Shown one piece after another: positions 27,364-38,180 of a stretch of 64,000 bases of DNA. This stretch comes from Pseudohalocynthiibacter aestuariivivens (GTDB lineage: Bacteria; Pseudomonadota; Alphaproteobacteria; Rhodobacterales; Rhodobacteraceae). The notes beneath the pieces were generated by a model. It was not told the origin of the DNA. It did no database searches and saw only the letters and a program-made list of their open reading frames with translations. Each line of letters begins with the position of its first letter. The stretch's first letter is position 1. Location of the stretch: contig NZ_CP049037.1 of NCBI RefSeq assembly GCF_011040495.1, positions 1,984,001-2,048,000 of the forward strand. Direction: 5' to 3'. Position numbers and translations under genes: made by a program.

Positions 27364-28692
27364 ATGACCACAGATCTCGCCAAATTTGCCGCCGATAACG
27401 GCGTGAAATACTTTATGATTTCCTTCACCGATCTTTTTGGTGCCCAACGCGCCAAACTGGTCCCAGCGCAAGCGATTGCAGACATGCAGGAAGACGGTGC
27501 AGGCTTTGCCGGGTTCGCCACATGGCTGGACCTGACGCCTGCGCATCCTGACATGCTCGCCGTGCCTGACCCATCATCGGTGATTCAACTGCCGTGGAAG
27601 CCCGAAATTGCATGGGTCGCTGGCAACTGCGTCATGGAGGGTGCAGATGTGGCTCAGGCCCCGCGCAACGTGCTGCGCCGCCTGATTGACGAAGCGGCCG
27701 AAGAAGGCATGCATGTCAAAACCGGGATCGAAGCCGAATTTTTCCTGTTGACCCCCGACGGCGATCAGATCAGCGACCCCTTTGATACCGCGGCCAAGCC
27801 CTGCTACGACCAGCAGGCGATGATGCGCCGCCTCGACGTGATCCGCGAGATCAGCGATTACATGCTCGATCTGGGCTGGGGCCCCTACCAGAACGACCAC
27901 GAGGACGCCAACGGCCAGTGGGAAATGAACTGGGATTTCGACGATGCTCTTTCAACGGCGGACAAGCACAGCTTCTTCAAGTTCATGACCCGGTCCATTG
28001 CCGAAAAGCACGGTTTCCGCGCCACCTTCATGCCGAAGCCGGTCGAGGGTCTGACAGGCAATGGTTGCCACGCGCATATCTCAGTCTGGGACGCGCCCGG
28101 CAAGGCAGCCAAAGTCAACGTCTTTGCAGGCGAGGGTGAAGGCCAGACCGGTGAGCTGGGCCTATCCGAGCGCGGCAAGCATTTCCTCGGTGGTATTATG
28201 AAACACGCCAGCGCGCTGGCGGCGATCACCAACCCCACCGTAAACAGCTACAAGCGGATCAATGCACCGCGTACCACGTCCGGTGCCACATGGGCTCCAA
28301 ACACGGTGACATGGACCGGCAACAACCGGACGCATATGGTACGCGTGCCCGGCCCCGGCCGGTTCGAACTGCGCCTGCCCGATGGAGCAGTCAATCCGTA
28401 TTTGCTGCAGGCGATCATCATTGCAGCAGGCCTCTCGGGTATCCGGTCCAAGGCTGATCCGGGCAAACGCCATGACATCGACATGTACGCCGAAGGTCAC
28501 AAGGTACGCGGCGCGCCCAAACTGCCGCTGAACATGCTCGATGCGTTGCGCGAATATGACAAGGACAAGGGCCTGAAAGAGATGATGGGCGAAGAATTCT
28601 CCAAATCCTACATCAAGATGAAGATGCAGGAATGGAACGACTACACCTCGCATTTCTCGCAGTGGGAAAAAGACCACACGCTGGATATCTGA
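27364..28692 (+). CDS. glnT: Type III glutamine synthetase / gamma-glutamylmethylamide synthetase family
   Basis: A 442-residue glutamine-synthetase-fold enzyme. Catalytic-domain motifs include KTGIEAEFFLL (metal Glu residues), GPYQNDHEDANGQWEMNW, NGCHAHISVWD and NRTHMVRVPGPGRFELRLPDGAVNPYL. It belongs to the short GlnT/GmaS group found in rhizobia and methylamine-using roseobacters, which ligates ammonia or methylamine to glutamate with ATP. I cannot separate GlnT from GmaS by eye. No N-methylglutamate dehydrogenase genes are adjacent. A textbook terminator follows. Confidence 0.85.
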   Translation: MTTDLAKFAADNGVKYFMISFTDLFGAQRAKLVPAQAIADMQEDGAGFAGFATWLDLTPAHPDMLAVPDPSSVIQLPWKPEIAWVAGNCVMEGADVAQAPRNVLRRLIDEAAEEGMHVKTGIEAEFFLLTPDGDQISDPFDTAAKPCYDQQAMMRRLDVIREISDYMLDLGWGPYQNDHEDANGQWEMNWDFDDALSTADKHSFFKFMTRSIAEKHGFRATFMPKPVEGLTGNGCHAHISVWDAPGKAAKVNVFAGEGEGQTGELGLSERGKHFLGGIMKHASALAAITNPTVNSYKRINAPRTTSGATWAPNTVTWTGNNRTHMVRVPGPGRFELRLPDGAVNPYLLQAIIIAAGLSGIRSKADPGKRHDIDMYAEGHKVRGAPKLPLNMLDALREYDKDKGLKEMMGEEFSKSYIKMKMQEWNDYTSHFSQWEKDHTLDI

Positions 28693-28720
28693 CCTTATCA
28701 ATACCACGTCCCTACCAACT

Positions 28721-28761
28721 GGGCTTTGCAGTCTTTGACATGAGCTGCAAAGCTCTTTTTT
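28721..28761 (+). terminator. Rho-independent terminator after glnT
   Basis: 11-base arms GGGCTTTGCAG (28721-28731) and CTGCAAAGCTC (28745-28755) pair with one G-U, followed at once by six Ts (28756-28761). It marks the end of the glx operon. Confidence 0.8.
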
Positions 28762-28911
28762 GTTTCCGCCGCGTTTTTCCGCGACCGGAGGCGGGCCATC
28801 GCAGTAGCATCCGACCGGCCGCGGGACTCCAGTCTGATCCACCAACGCACAGGGTAAGTCAGGAAAACCAATGATCCATAAAATGGCGATATGCATCGCA
28901 GAGGTACGCTG

Positions 28912-29754
28912 ATGTTGGCACTGTCTCTGGGCCTGTGCGCCGCGCTGGCATGGGGCATCCATGACATCTGCGTGCGGCAGGTCGCCCAAGGCAGCGCCGT
29001 ATTGCCGCTGCTTATCGTCATGTTGATGACCGGTACGCTATTACTATTGCCGCTCGCTCTGGTATTTGGCGACTGGCACGAGATGAATGCGATTGCTGGT
29101 GGTCTGAGTATTCTCAGCGGCGTGATCTACATCTGTGCCTGTATCGGCCTCTACAAAGCGTTCGGGATAGGCCCTGTTGCGCTGGTTGCGCCCATCGTCG
29201 GTGCATACCCGATACTGTCTGTCGGTTGGGCCGCTGCCTCTGGACAGATCGTGCCTGTTGACCAATGGATCGCCGTTGTCGTCGTCCTGTGCGGCGTCGC
29301 TCTGGTCAGCATTCTCTCGGATGAGCAGGCGGGCAATGGCTCTCGAGTTTCGGCAGTTGGCTGGGCGGTGCTGGCAGCGGTTGGATTTGCCGGGACATTC
29401 GCCACCGGACAAGCGGCAACCGCATCGGGAGACGAGCTGCCCGTGATTTTCATCTCGCGCCTGACCGCATCAATCGTTTGCCTGACACTGCTCATGCTGG
29501 CCCGTAGCCCTAAACGCCCTGCCCGCTCTGCATGGCCCTACTTGGTGCTGATGGCGCTTCTGGACACCACGGCCCACGGTATCGTTCTGGCCAGCGGCAC
29601 CCTCCAGCGAGCCGAATTCGCCGCTGTCGGCGCGTCCATCTTCGGCGTGGCGACGATCATTCTAGCACGGCTCATTTTGCGAGAACCGATGCGCACGGCC
29701 CAATGGGTCGGGGTTGCCATAACCTTTTCAGGGATCGGATATCTGGCACTTTAG
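28912..29754 (+). CDS. EamA/DMT-family permease
   Basis: A 280-residue protein with about ten membrane segments and two EamA repeats (first MLALSLGLCAALAWGIHDICV, second from about GWAVLAAVGFAG). ATG 28912 is chosen over 28891 because AGAGGT lies six bases upstream. It ends in AQWVGVAITFSGIGYLAL, the family-typical last helix. Placed between glnT and the GlxA regulator, it may move a methylated amine or amino acid, which is an inference from position only. It overlaps glxA by four bases tail to tail. Confidence 0.8.
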   Translation: MLALSLGLCAALAWGIHDICVRQVAQGSAVLPLLIVMLMTGTLLLLPLALVFGDWHEMNAIAGGLSILSGVIYICACIGLYKAFGIGPVALVAPIVGAYPILSVGWAAASGQIVPVDQWIAVVVVLCGVALVSILSDEQAGNGSRVSAVGWAVLAAVGFAGTFATGQAATASGDELPVIFISRLTASIVCLTLLMLARSPKRPARSAWPYLVLMALLDTTAHGIVLASGTLQRAEFAAVGASIFGVATIILARLILREPMRTAQWVGVAITFSGIGYLAL

Positions 29755-30779
29755 CCCGCGTCGAATTTCAGCAAATCGATCTTTTTTCGTGTCCGCATTC
29801 GGGATGGGGTCAGGCCATATTCGTCGCTTACGGCCTTGGCCATCGTGCTGCGCGAGCCAAAGCCCGTCGCCAGCGCGACATCCATCAACGGCATCAGCGT
29901 CGTTTCAATCATGACGCGGGCCTGCTTTACCCGCAAACGCTTGTAAAATCGTGCGGGCGTTTCATCAAACACCTCGCGAAACACGCGCTCCATATGGCGC
30001 GTCGAAATTCCAACCATCTCGGTAACTTCGCTCATCGACAGAGGCTCTGACAAATTGACCTCCATCAGACGAATTGCATCCGATATGCGTTCGTCAAACA
30101 ATGCCTCGTTGCCTGCCGCCCCACACGGTTGCTCGGCGTCAGTTTTCCGGATGGTGGGCAACAATAACTGGTTGCCGATCTCCGCGAGCTGCGCAGCCTC
30201 CAGAAACGGCGCAATCAATCCGATGATCAACTCCACTGTTGCACCGGTGCCCGCCGCCGTCAGAATCCCGTCACTGTTTTCACAGAGCCGATCGGTCAAT
30301 CCGGGGTGATGCCCCTCCTCGTGCAGCACCGGAATATCACGCCAATGCGTCGTCACCTTGCCAGCGGGCGATTTAGTCATCCGGATAAAGGCGGTTGCTG
30401 CATCCGACAGCAGAACCACAGGCGCTGCCAGACGTTGCATCGCGCGGGCACGTCGCGGCCAGTCCGATCGTGCTGCTCTGGGTCCACCCAGAACCACCAT
30501 GATGTCCGCATACATGTGATCATGCACCGCTGGTTTGGCACGAACCAGCATCGCCGTGTTGCCCGAAACGATCCCCGGCGTGTCCGACACTACACGCCAG
30601 TCAAATGCATCTCGGGACAGCACCGCGTTGGCCATGGCCAGCGTATTGGTCACGGCAGCAAATTCCAGTTCGGAAAAGCCACGATGGACATAGAGTTCGA
30701 AGGTCCGTCGCACGGGCGTATCACCGCTGCGCAGGCCAAATCCTCCGAGAGGTTTGATCACGGTGTCTGCCCGTCCCAT
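29751..30779 (-). CDS. glxA: GlxA-family regulator (DJ-1/PfpI plus AraC HTH)
   Basis: A 342-residue protein. The ATG at 30779 has a perfect AAGGAGG six bases upstream, so the longer open frame to 30863 is rejected. The N-terminal half (about 15-190) is a DJ-1/PfpI-like domain (YVHRGFSELEFAAVTNTLAMAN, DIMVVLGGPRA, ATAFIRMTKSPAGKVTTHW); the C-terminal part is an AraC HTH pair (LSEPLSMSEVTEMVGISTRHMERVFREVF and VALATGFGSRSTMAKAVS). Such regulators often control amine or methylated-compound catabolism. It lies tail to tail with the EamA permease of the glx cluster. Confidence 0.88.
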   Translation of the reverse strand: MGRADTVIKPLGGFGLRSGDTPVRRTFELYVHRGFSELEFAAVTNTLAMANAVLSRDAFDWRVVSDTPGIVSGNTAMLVRAKPAVHDHMYADIMVVLGGPRAARSDWPRRARAMQRLAAPVVLLSDAATAFIRMTKSPAGKVTTHWRDIPVLHEEGHHPGLTDRLCENSDGILTAAGTGATVELIIGLIAPFLEAAQLAEIGNQLLLPTIRKTDAEQPCGAAGNEALFDERISDAIRLMEVNLSEPLSMSEVTEMVGISTRHMERVFREVFDETPARFYKRLRVKQARVMIETTLMPLMDVALATGFGSRSTMAKAVSDEYGLTPSRMRTRKKIDLLKFDAG

Positions 30780-30899
30780 CTCAGTCCTCCTTAGACCGCA
30801 AATGCCGTTTGACCCAACTCTAGCACGAGGCACTGTTCGCCTTCCCTCAACGCTTCCCTCCATAAGGAGCGGTCAAGATGACTCGCGCGCAATTATTCC

Positions 30900-30928
30900 C
30901 TATAATAATATTTTTTGCCCAAGGGTCA
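30900..30928 (-). promoter_or_regulatory. Candidate glxA promoter
   Basis: Read on the minus strand: TTGACC (30928-30923), 17 bases, TTATAG (30905-30900), in an A+T-rich patch about 120 bases before the glxA start. The 282-bp gap from 30780 to 31061 holds no gene that I can see. Confidence 0.45.
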
Positions 30929-31061
30929 ATTATTTCACCTAGCGATGTATAGGGCACGCCAGCTAAATATGATAGAATTAGCCGCGAACGACAGGTAATT
31001 GCCTTCCGTCGAGACTATAGCTCGTACACCACGCACACGGCATGCGTCACCGGATCGGACC

Positions 31062-32000
31062 TTAGCCCGCACTGCGCCGCAATGACTGCGCCATACAATG
31101 GATGCCCCCGCCCATCATGCTGAACATCGACATGTCCGGGTCGTAGACGGTAAATCCATTGGCGCGCAGCTTCGCATTCAGATCCTTGCTAGCTGCCGGA
31201 GACAGAACACGTTCGTTGCCCAGCGACATCACGTTGCATCCCAACGCCATCGTATCCTTAAATCCGACTGGCACGATCTCGACCTTTCGCGATTTCAGCC
31301 AATCCAGCACGTCATCTGGCGTCGTTTCGACACAGACGGCGGCGCATTTTTCGGCGATCATGCAGACCATCAGATCAATATGTACATAGAATGGATCGAT
31401 CGAGGCGTATTTCACCTCCCAGCCTTCCAGTTCCATCCAGCGTCCAATCTGGCGGGCCGAAACTTCTTCGCAGCGTTTCCCGGTATAGCCAATCAGAACC
31501 GCTCCCGGTTCAATGATATGAAAATCACCGCCTTCAAAATTACCTGCCGTGACCATGTCATATATCGGGATGCCGGCCTCTAGATAAAACCTTAGTGCAG
31601 CGGCATATTCGCCCCGGCGGCGCGGATTTGCCATCTGAGTGATGACCGCCCCCCATGGGGTCATAAAACTACTGTCGCGCGCATATACGCCATATTTCAG
31701 ATGCTCGTCCGCGGGCAGGGTATGGATGCGAACGCCTGCCACTTCATAGGCATCGCACATCTCGCGATGTTGGCGCACAGCAGACTGATGATCCCACGGG
31801 CGCTGCTTTTCCGCTGTTTCCCGATAGATTGAGCTGAACTCGACATTGTCCATGTGTCCGAACGTCTCGACCGGCCCGAGCAGCACGTCGTGAAGCACCC
31901 CGTATTCAGAATCGATACCCCACTCGGTCAGGGGCACACTGTCGCCATCCGGCTTGCGTGCGCGCAGGGTATCTGTGGGATGTGTTGCATCTTTGGCCAT
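31062..32000 (-). CDS. Amidinotransferase/deiminase-fold enzyme (dimethylarginine hydrolase-like)
   Basis: A 312-residue protein; ATG 32000 has AGGAGGG six bases upstream. It has the pentein catalytic set: NFEGGDFHI (Asp pair), YVHIDLMVCMI (catalytic His) and GGGIHCMAQSLRR (catalytic Cys) near the C-terminus. Penteins act on guanidino groups of arginine, methylarginine or agmatine. The substrate is uncertain. The divergent gene encodes N-carbamoylputrescine amidase, which would fit a deiminase making a carbamoyl (ureido) product, but the protein is shorter than typical agmatine deiminase (about 370 residues). Confidence 0.75.
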   Translation of the reverse strand: MAKDATHPTDTLRARKPDGDSVPLTEWGIDSEYGVLHDVLLGPVETFGHMDNVEFSSIYRETAEKQRPWDHQSAVRQHREMCDAYEVAGVRIHTLPADEHLKYGVYARDSSFMTPWGAVITQMANPRRRGEYAAALRFYLEAGIPIYDMVTAGNFEGGDFHIIEPGAVLIGYTGKRCEEVSARQIGRWMELEGWEVKYASIDPFYVHIDLMVCMIAEKCAAVCVETTPDDVLDWLKSRKVEIVPVGFKDTMALGCNVMSLGNERVLSPAASKDLNAKLRANGFTVYDPDMSMFSMMGGGIHCMAQSLRRSAG

Positions 32001-32274
32001 GGTTGTCCCTCCTGAAGCCCGCGGCACGATGCCAGAAGCCTAGCGTGGAATGAGCAATGTAGCAGCAAGAATTTTCTGCCCGTCAATTCAATGTTTCCCA
32101 GACGGCTAAACGTCCGCACGAAACCAGACGAACCCGCCCCCATTACCCTACCCCTTGAGGGATATTCCGAAACCGATCTGACTGCGCATACCCTGCACAA
32201 GACAACACAGACATGCAGGAACTGCTGGCCAGTCATCGCAACATGACGGCATTCTGCTAGAAAGGTGGGAACAT

Positions 32275-33153
32275 ATGCGCAATGTAACTCTCGCAGCCAC
32301 ACAGATGGCTTGTGGTTGGGATGTCGATGAAAACATCGCTACCGCAGAGCATATCGTGATCCGCGCCGCCGAGGCGGGCGCGCAGATGATCCTGTTGCAG
32401 GAGCTGTTTGAACGCCCCTATTTCTGCCGCGAACAGACGTTAGAGTTCCTCAACTTTGCCCAGCCCCTAGGGCAGAACAAAGCCGTCGCACATTTTCAAT
32501 CCATCGCTCGTAAACTGGGCGTCGTTCTGCCAATTTCCTACTACGAAGAATGTGGGTTAGCGCGCTACAATTCATTGGCCGTAATTGATACCAACGGCGA
32601 AATCCTGACCAATTACCGCAAGACCCACATCCCGCAAGCGCCTGGTTACGAAGAGAAATTCTACTTTTCGCCCGGTGATACCGGCTTTCAGGTAGTGCAA
32701 ACCAAATTTGGCCGCCTCGGTTGTGGTATCTGTTGGGATCAATGGTTTCCCGAAACCGCCCGTTCCCTCGCTCTGAAAGGGGCAGAAGTTCTGATGTACC
32801 CTACGGCGATCGGCAATGAACCAAACAGTCCCGACCTTGACAGCTCCGGCCATTGGCGCCGGACCATGCAGGGACATGCCGCGGCCAACATGGTTCCCTT
32901 AGTCGCCTCTAACCGGATCGGGGAAGAACTGGTCGGGGACACGCCCGGCACGTATTATGGCACCTCATTTATTGCTGGCTACACAGGTGAAATCCTGACC
33001 GACACCGCCAAAGCCGTGGAAGATGTGATCACCGCAACAGTCGATCTGGACGCCGCAGCCGAATTTCGCGGCAGCTGGGGCATCTTTCGGGATCGCAGAC
33101 CCGAAATGTACCACACTTTGCGCACACTGGATGGACAGACCCCGGTTGGATGA
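32275..33153 (+). CDS. aguB: N-carbamoylputrescine amidase
   Basis: A 292-residue nitrilase-superfamily amidase. The catalytic Glu-Lys-Cys triad is visible: LLQELFERPYFC (Glu), NYRKTHIPQAPG (Lys) and LGCGICWDQWFPE (Cys). The sequence closely follows AguB, which splits N-carbamoylputrescine to putrescine, CO2 and ammonia. AAGGTGGG precedes the ATG. It is divergent from the pentein gene across 274 bp; together they may degrade a guanidino compound to a polyamine or amino acid. Confidence 0.9.
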   Translation: MRNVTLAATQMACGWDVDENIATAEHIVIRAAEAGAQMILLQELFERPYFCREQTLEFLNFAQPLGQNKAVAHFQSIARKLGVVLPISYYEECGLARYNSLAVIDTNGEILTNYRKTHIPQAPGYEEKFYFSPGDTGFQVVQTKFGRLGCGICWDQWFPETARSLALKGAEVLMYPTAIGNEPNSPDLDSSGHWRRTMQGHAAANMVPLVASNRIGEELVGDTPGTYYGTSFIAGYTGEILTDTAKAVEDVITATVDLDAAAEFRGSWGIFRDRRPEMYHTLRTLDGQTPVG

Positions 33154-33176
33154 ATACGGGGCCTATCAAGGACCAT

Positions 33177-35621
<2,445 letters not shown>

Positions 35622-35675
35622 TTATACGATTTCTGGGGGGCAATGTCACGCGGATACGCTATATTTTGTAGTGCA

Positions 35676-36779
35676 TCACCGCTGATCGATCTGCGATACA
35701 TTCTCCGCTTCAGTTACAACGAAATGCTGCGCGCGATTGCCCAACTCAGCAAAGAGCTCCGCCCCCGTCCCTGTCATCCAGGCCTGCGCCCCCAGACCGC
35801 AGATTTCATCATAGAGCGCCGCACGCCGATCCGCATCCAGATGCGCCGCAACCTCATCCAGCAACAGGATCGGCGGTGCACCAAAATCACGCATCAACCC
35901 CCGCGCGTTGGCCAGGATCAACGACACGAGAAGCGCCTTCTGCTCTCCGGTTGAACAATCCCTAGCCGGCACACCCTTGGCCGCATAGACCCCGTATAGG
36001 TCGGCACGGTGTGGCCCGATCAACGTCCTGCCCGCAACCAGATCACGAAACCGGCTTTCCGCCAGCGCGTCGCGGTAGGCAGATTCATCCTCCGGCATTT
36101 CACCTTCAGTTGCCGTCAACTCCAACTCTGCCACCGGAAATGATGTCTCTGCCGCCTGCTGTGCCGCATGAATCTGCGCCAGCGCCGCGCGTCTGCCTGC
36201 ATCGATCTCGGCCCCACGCTCGGCCATTTGCCCCTCCAGCGCGGTGTACCAATGTGCGTCACGCACCTGATCCTTTAACAGCCGATTACGTTCCCGCATC
36301 GCCTTGTCATAGGCCAGCACGGCGTCAGCATGGCTGGGAAGAAAACTCATCGTCATCCGATCCAGAAAACGCCGACGCCCTTCGGCCCCTTCGATCCACA
36401 GACGATCCATGGCAGGGATCAGCCATAGCACCCGCGCGATGCGTCCGAGTGCCAGTTGCGCCGTTGCCTTGCCGTCGATGCGCACTTGCCGCGCGCCCCC
36501 CTCCTCGGACCAGATTTCAATCTCATGAACCTGATGCAACGAATGTAGTATTCCTGTCAGCTTCCAGCCCAATGCCTCGGGTCTGCGCGCCATCTCCTGC
36601 GCCGAGGACCGGCGCAGCCCGCGACCGGGCGAAAACAGCGAAACGGCCTCGATCAGATTGGTCTTACCCGCACCATTCGGGCCATGAATTGCAACCGGGC
36701 GCGCATCAACGTCCAGCCACGCAGATTTATGCGACCGAAAATATGAAAGCGTTAGCTGGGAAAACCACAGACCGGCCAT
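35676..36779 (-). CDS. recF: DNA replication and repair protein RecF
   Basis: A 367-residue SMC-like ATPase that loads RecA at single-strand gaps. Walker A is HGPNGAGKTNLIEAVSLFSPGRGLR (Lys near residue 36), the signature is CSTGEQKALLVSLILANA, and Walker B is PPILLLDEVAAHLD. Start ATG 36779 has AAAGG six bases upstream. Located between dnaN and gyrB in the standard order. Confidence 0.95.
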   Translation of the reverse strand: MAGLWFSQLTLSYFRSHKSAWLDVDARPVAIHGPNGAGKTNLIEAVSLFSPGRGLRRSSAQEMARRPEALGWKLTGILHSLHQVHEIEIWSEEGGARQVRIDGKATAQLALGRIARVLWLIPAMDRLWIEGAEGRRRFLDRMTMSFLPSHADAVLAYDKAMRERNRLLKDQVRDAHWYTALEGQMAERGAEIDAGRRAALAQIHAAQQAAETSFPVAELELTATEGEMPEDESAYRDALAESRFRDLVAGRTLIGPHRADLYGVYAAKGVPARDCSTGEQKALLVSLILANARGLMRDFGAPPILLLDEVAAHLDADRRAALYDEICGLGAQAWMTGTGAELFAELGNRAQHFVVTEAENVSQIDQR

Positions 36780-36823
36780 TCAAGGCCTTTCAATGTTCCA
36801 AAAATACTCAAATCCGGCAGGCG

Positions 36824-37942
36824 TCACACGCGCATCGGCATGACGACGTAAACCGCACTCAGATCATTGCCCTCGCGCATCAACGTCGGATCGCCTGCGG
36901 AATTGAACAGGAATACCGCATTCTCGCGGTCTACCTGACTGGCGATTTCCAGTAGATACTTGGCATTGAACCCGATTTCTAGACGTTCATCACCATAGGC
37001 CACAGCCAGTTCTTCTTCGGCGGCACCGCTGTCGGGGGCATTCACAGACAGAACCAGCCGGTCCTCGTCCAGCGACAGCTTGACCGCGCGGCTGCGCTCG
37101 GAACTGACAGTTGCAACCCGGTCCACAGCCTGCGCGAATTCTGCCGCATCCACTTCCATCTTGCGTGTGTTGCCTTGCGGAATGACACGCGTGTAGTCGG
37201 GGAACGTGCCGTCGATCACCTTGGACGTCAGCGTGATATCAGGCGTGGCAAAACGCACCTTTGTCTCGCTCACTGACACGGCGATTGTCATATCGTCGTC
37301 TTCCAGCAGCTTGCGCAGTTCGCCCACGGTCTTGCGCGGGACAATCACGCCGGGCATATCGGCCGCACCTTCGGGCAGGTCCGCGTCGATACGCGCCAGT
37401 CGGTGCCCGTCTGTAGCCACACAGCGCAGCACCTTGCCGCCATCCGATTCGGCGACATGCATGTAAACACCATTGAGGTAGTACCGCGTTTCTTCTGTCG
37501 AAATTGCAAATTTCGATTTGTCGAACAGCCGCCGTAGTTCAGGCGCTTTGGCAGAGAAATTGCTGGCATACTCGGACGATGCCATGACCGGGAAATCTTC
37601 CTTGGGCAGCGTCGCAAGGTTAAAGTTTGATCGCCCCGCCTCGACCGACAAGCGACCGGCAGTGCCGTCATCGCTCAGTGTGACCAGAGCGCCATCTGGC
37701 AACTTGCGCACAATCTCATGCAGCATGACCGCCGACACAGTAGTCGCTCCCGGTCGCTCCACTTGGGCGGGGGCCTTGTCGACCACTTCGATATCCAGAT
37801 CCGTCGCGCGGAACTGCACCGATCCGCCTTCGGCCTCGATCAATACGTTGGCGAGGATCGGGATCGTGTTACGCCGCTCCACGACCGATTGTGCTTGGCT
37901 CACGGCCTTGAGCAAGGTCGCCCGTTCAATGCTGAGTTTCAT
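36824..37942 (-). CDS. dnaN: DNA polymerase III beta sliding clamp
   Basis: A 372-residue clamp subunit starting MKLSIERATLLKAVSQAQSVVERRNTIPIL, the typical first clamp motif, and ending in YVVMPMRV, the conserved C-terminal M-P-x-R/V. An upstream open frame of 16 codons to 37990 is ignored because the conserved N-terminus starts at 37942 and AGGGAGCAAGGGT precedes it. It lies 238 bp after dnaA; that gap contains a long imperfect palindrome. Confidence 0.97.
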   Translation of the reverse strand: MKLSIERATLLKAVSQAQSVVERRNTIPILANVLIEAEGGSVQFRATDLDIEVVDKAPAQVERPGATTVSAVMLHEIVRKLPDGALVTLSDDGTAGRLSVEAGRSNFNLATLPKEDFPVMASSEYASNFSAKAPELRRLFDKSKFAISTEETRYYLNGVYMHVAESDGGKVLRCVATDGHRLARIDADLPEGAADMPGVIVPRKTVGELRKLLEDDDMTIAVSVSETKVRFATPDITLTSKVIDGTFPDYTRVIPQGNTRKMEVDAAEFAQAVDRVATVSSERSRAVKLSLDEDRLVLSVNAPDSGAAEEELAVAYGDERLEIGFNAKYLLEIASQVDRENAVFLFNSAGDPTLMREGNDLSAVYVVMPMRV

Positions 37943-37973
37943 ACCCTTGCTCCCTAAAGCCTTTTCAGTGCCT

Positions 37974-38022
37974 AGGGTGTTTTGCACCAATCCTGCTACT
38001 CAGGAAAATTGCAAAACACCCT
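37974..38022 (-). promoter_or_regulatory. Nested inverted repeat in the dnaN leader
   Basis: Outer 13-base arms AGGGTGTTTTGCA (37974-37986) and TGCAAAACACCCT (38010-38022) are perfect; between them TCCTG-CTACT-CAGGA forms an inner hairpin, flanked by 4-base internal loops. No T-run follows, so this is not a standard terminator. It lies 32 bases before the dnaN start and may be an operator or an mRNA structure. Confidence 0.6.
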
Positions 38023-38180
38023 CAGCCTAACCCGACGCCGCGCCGGGAAGGGCACGTTAGCAACGTCCCTTACCGGTGCAAGCCTTTTCTGGTAGTTTTC
38101 CGCTGGATCGGCGCCCCGGTCAAGCCGATCAGGCGCGCCATTCGCATAGGCACACCCATAAGGCGCAAGAGTTGCCCGCC

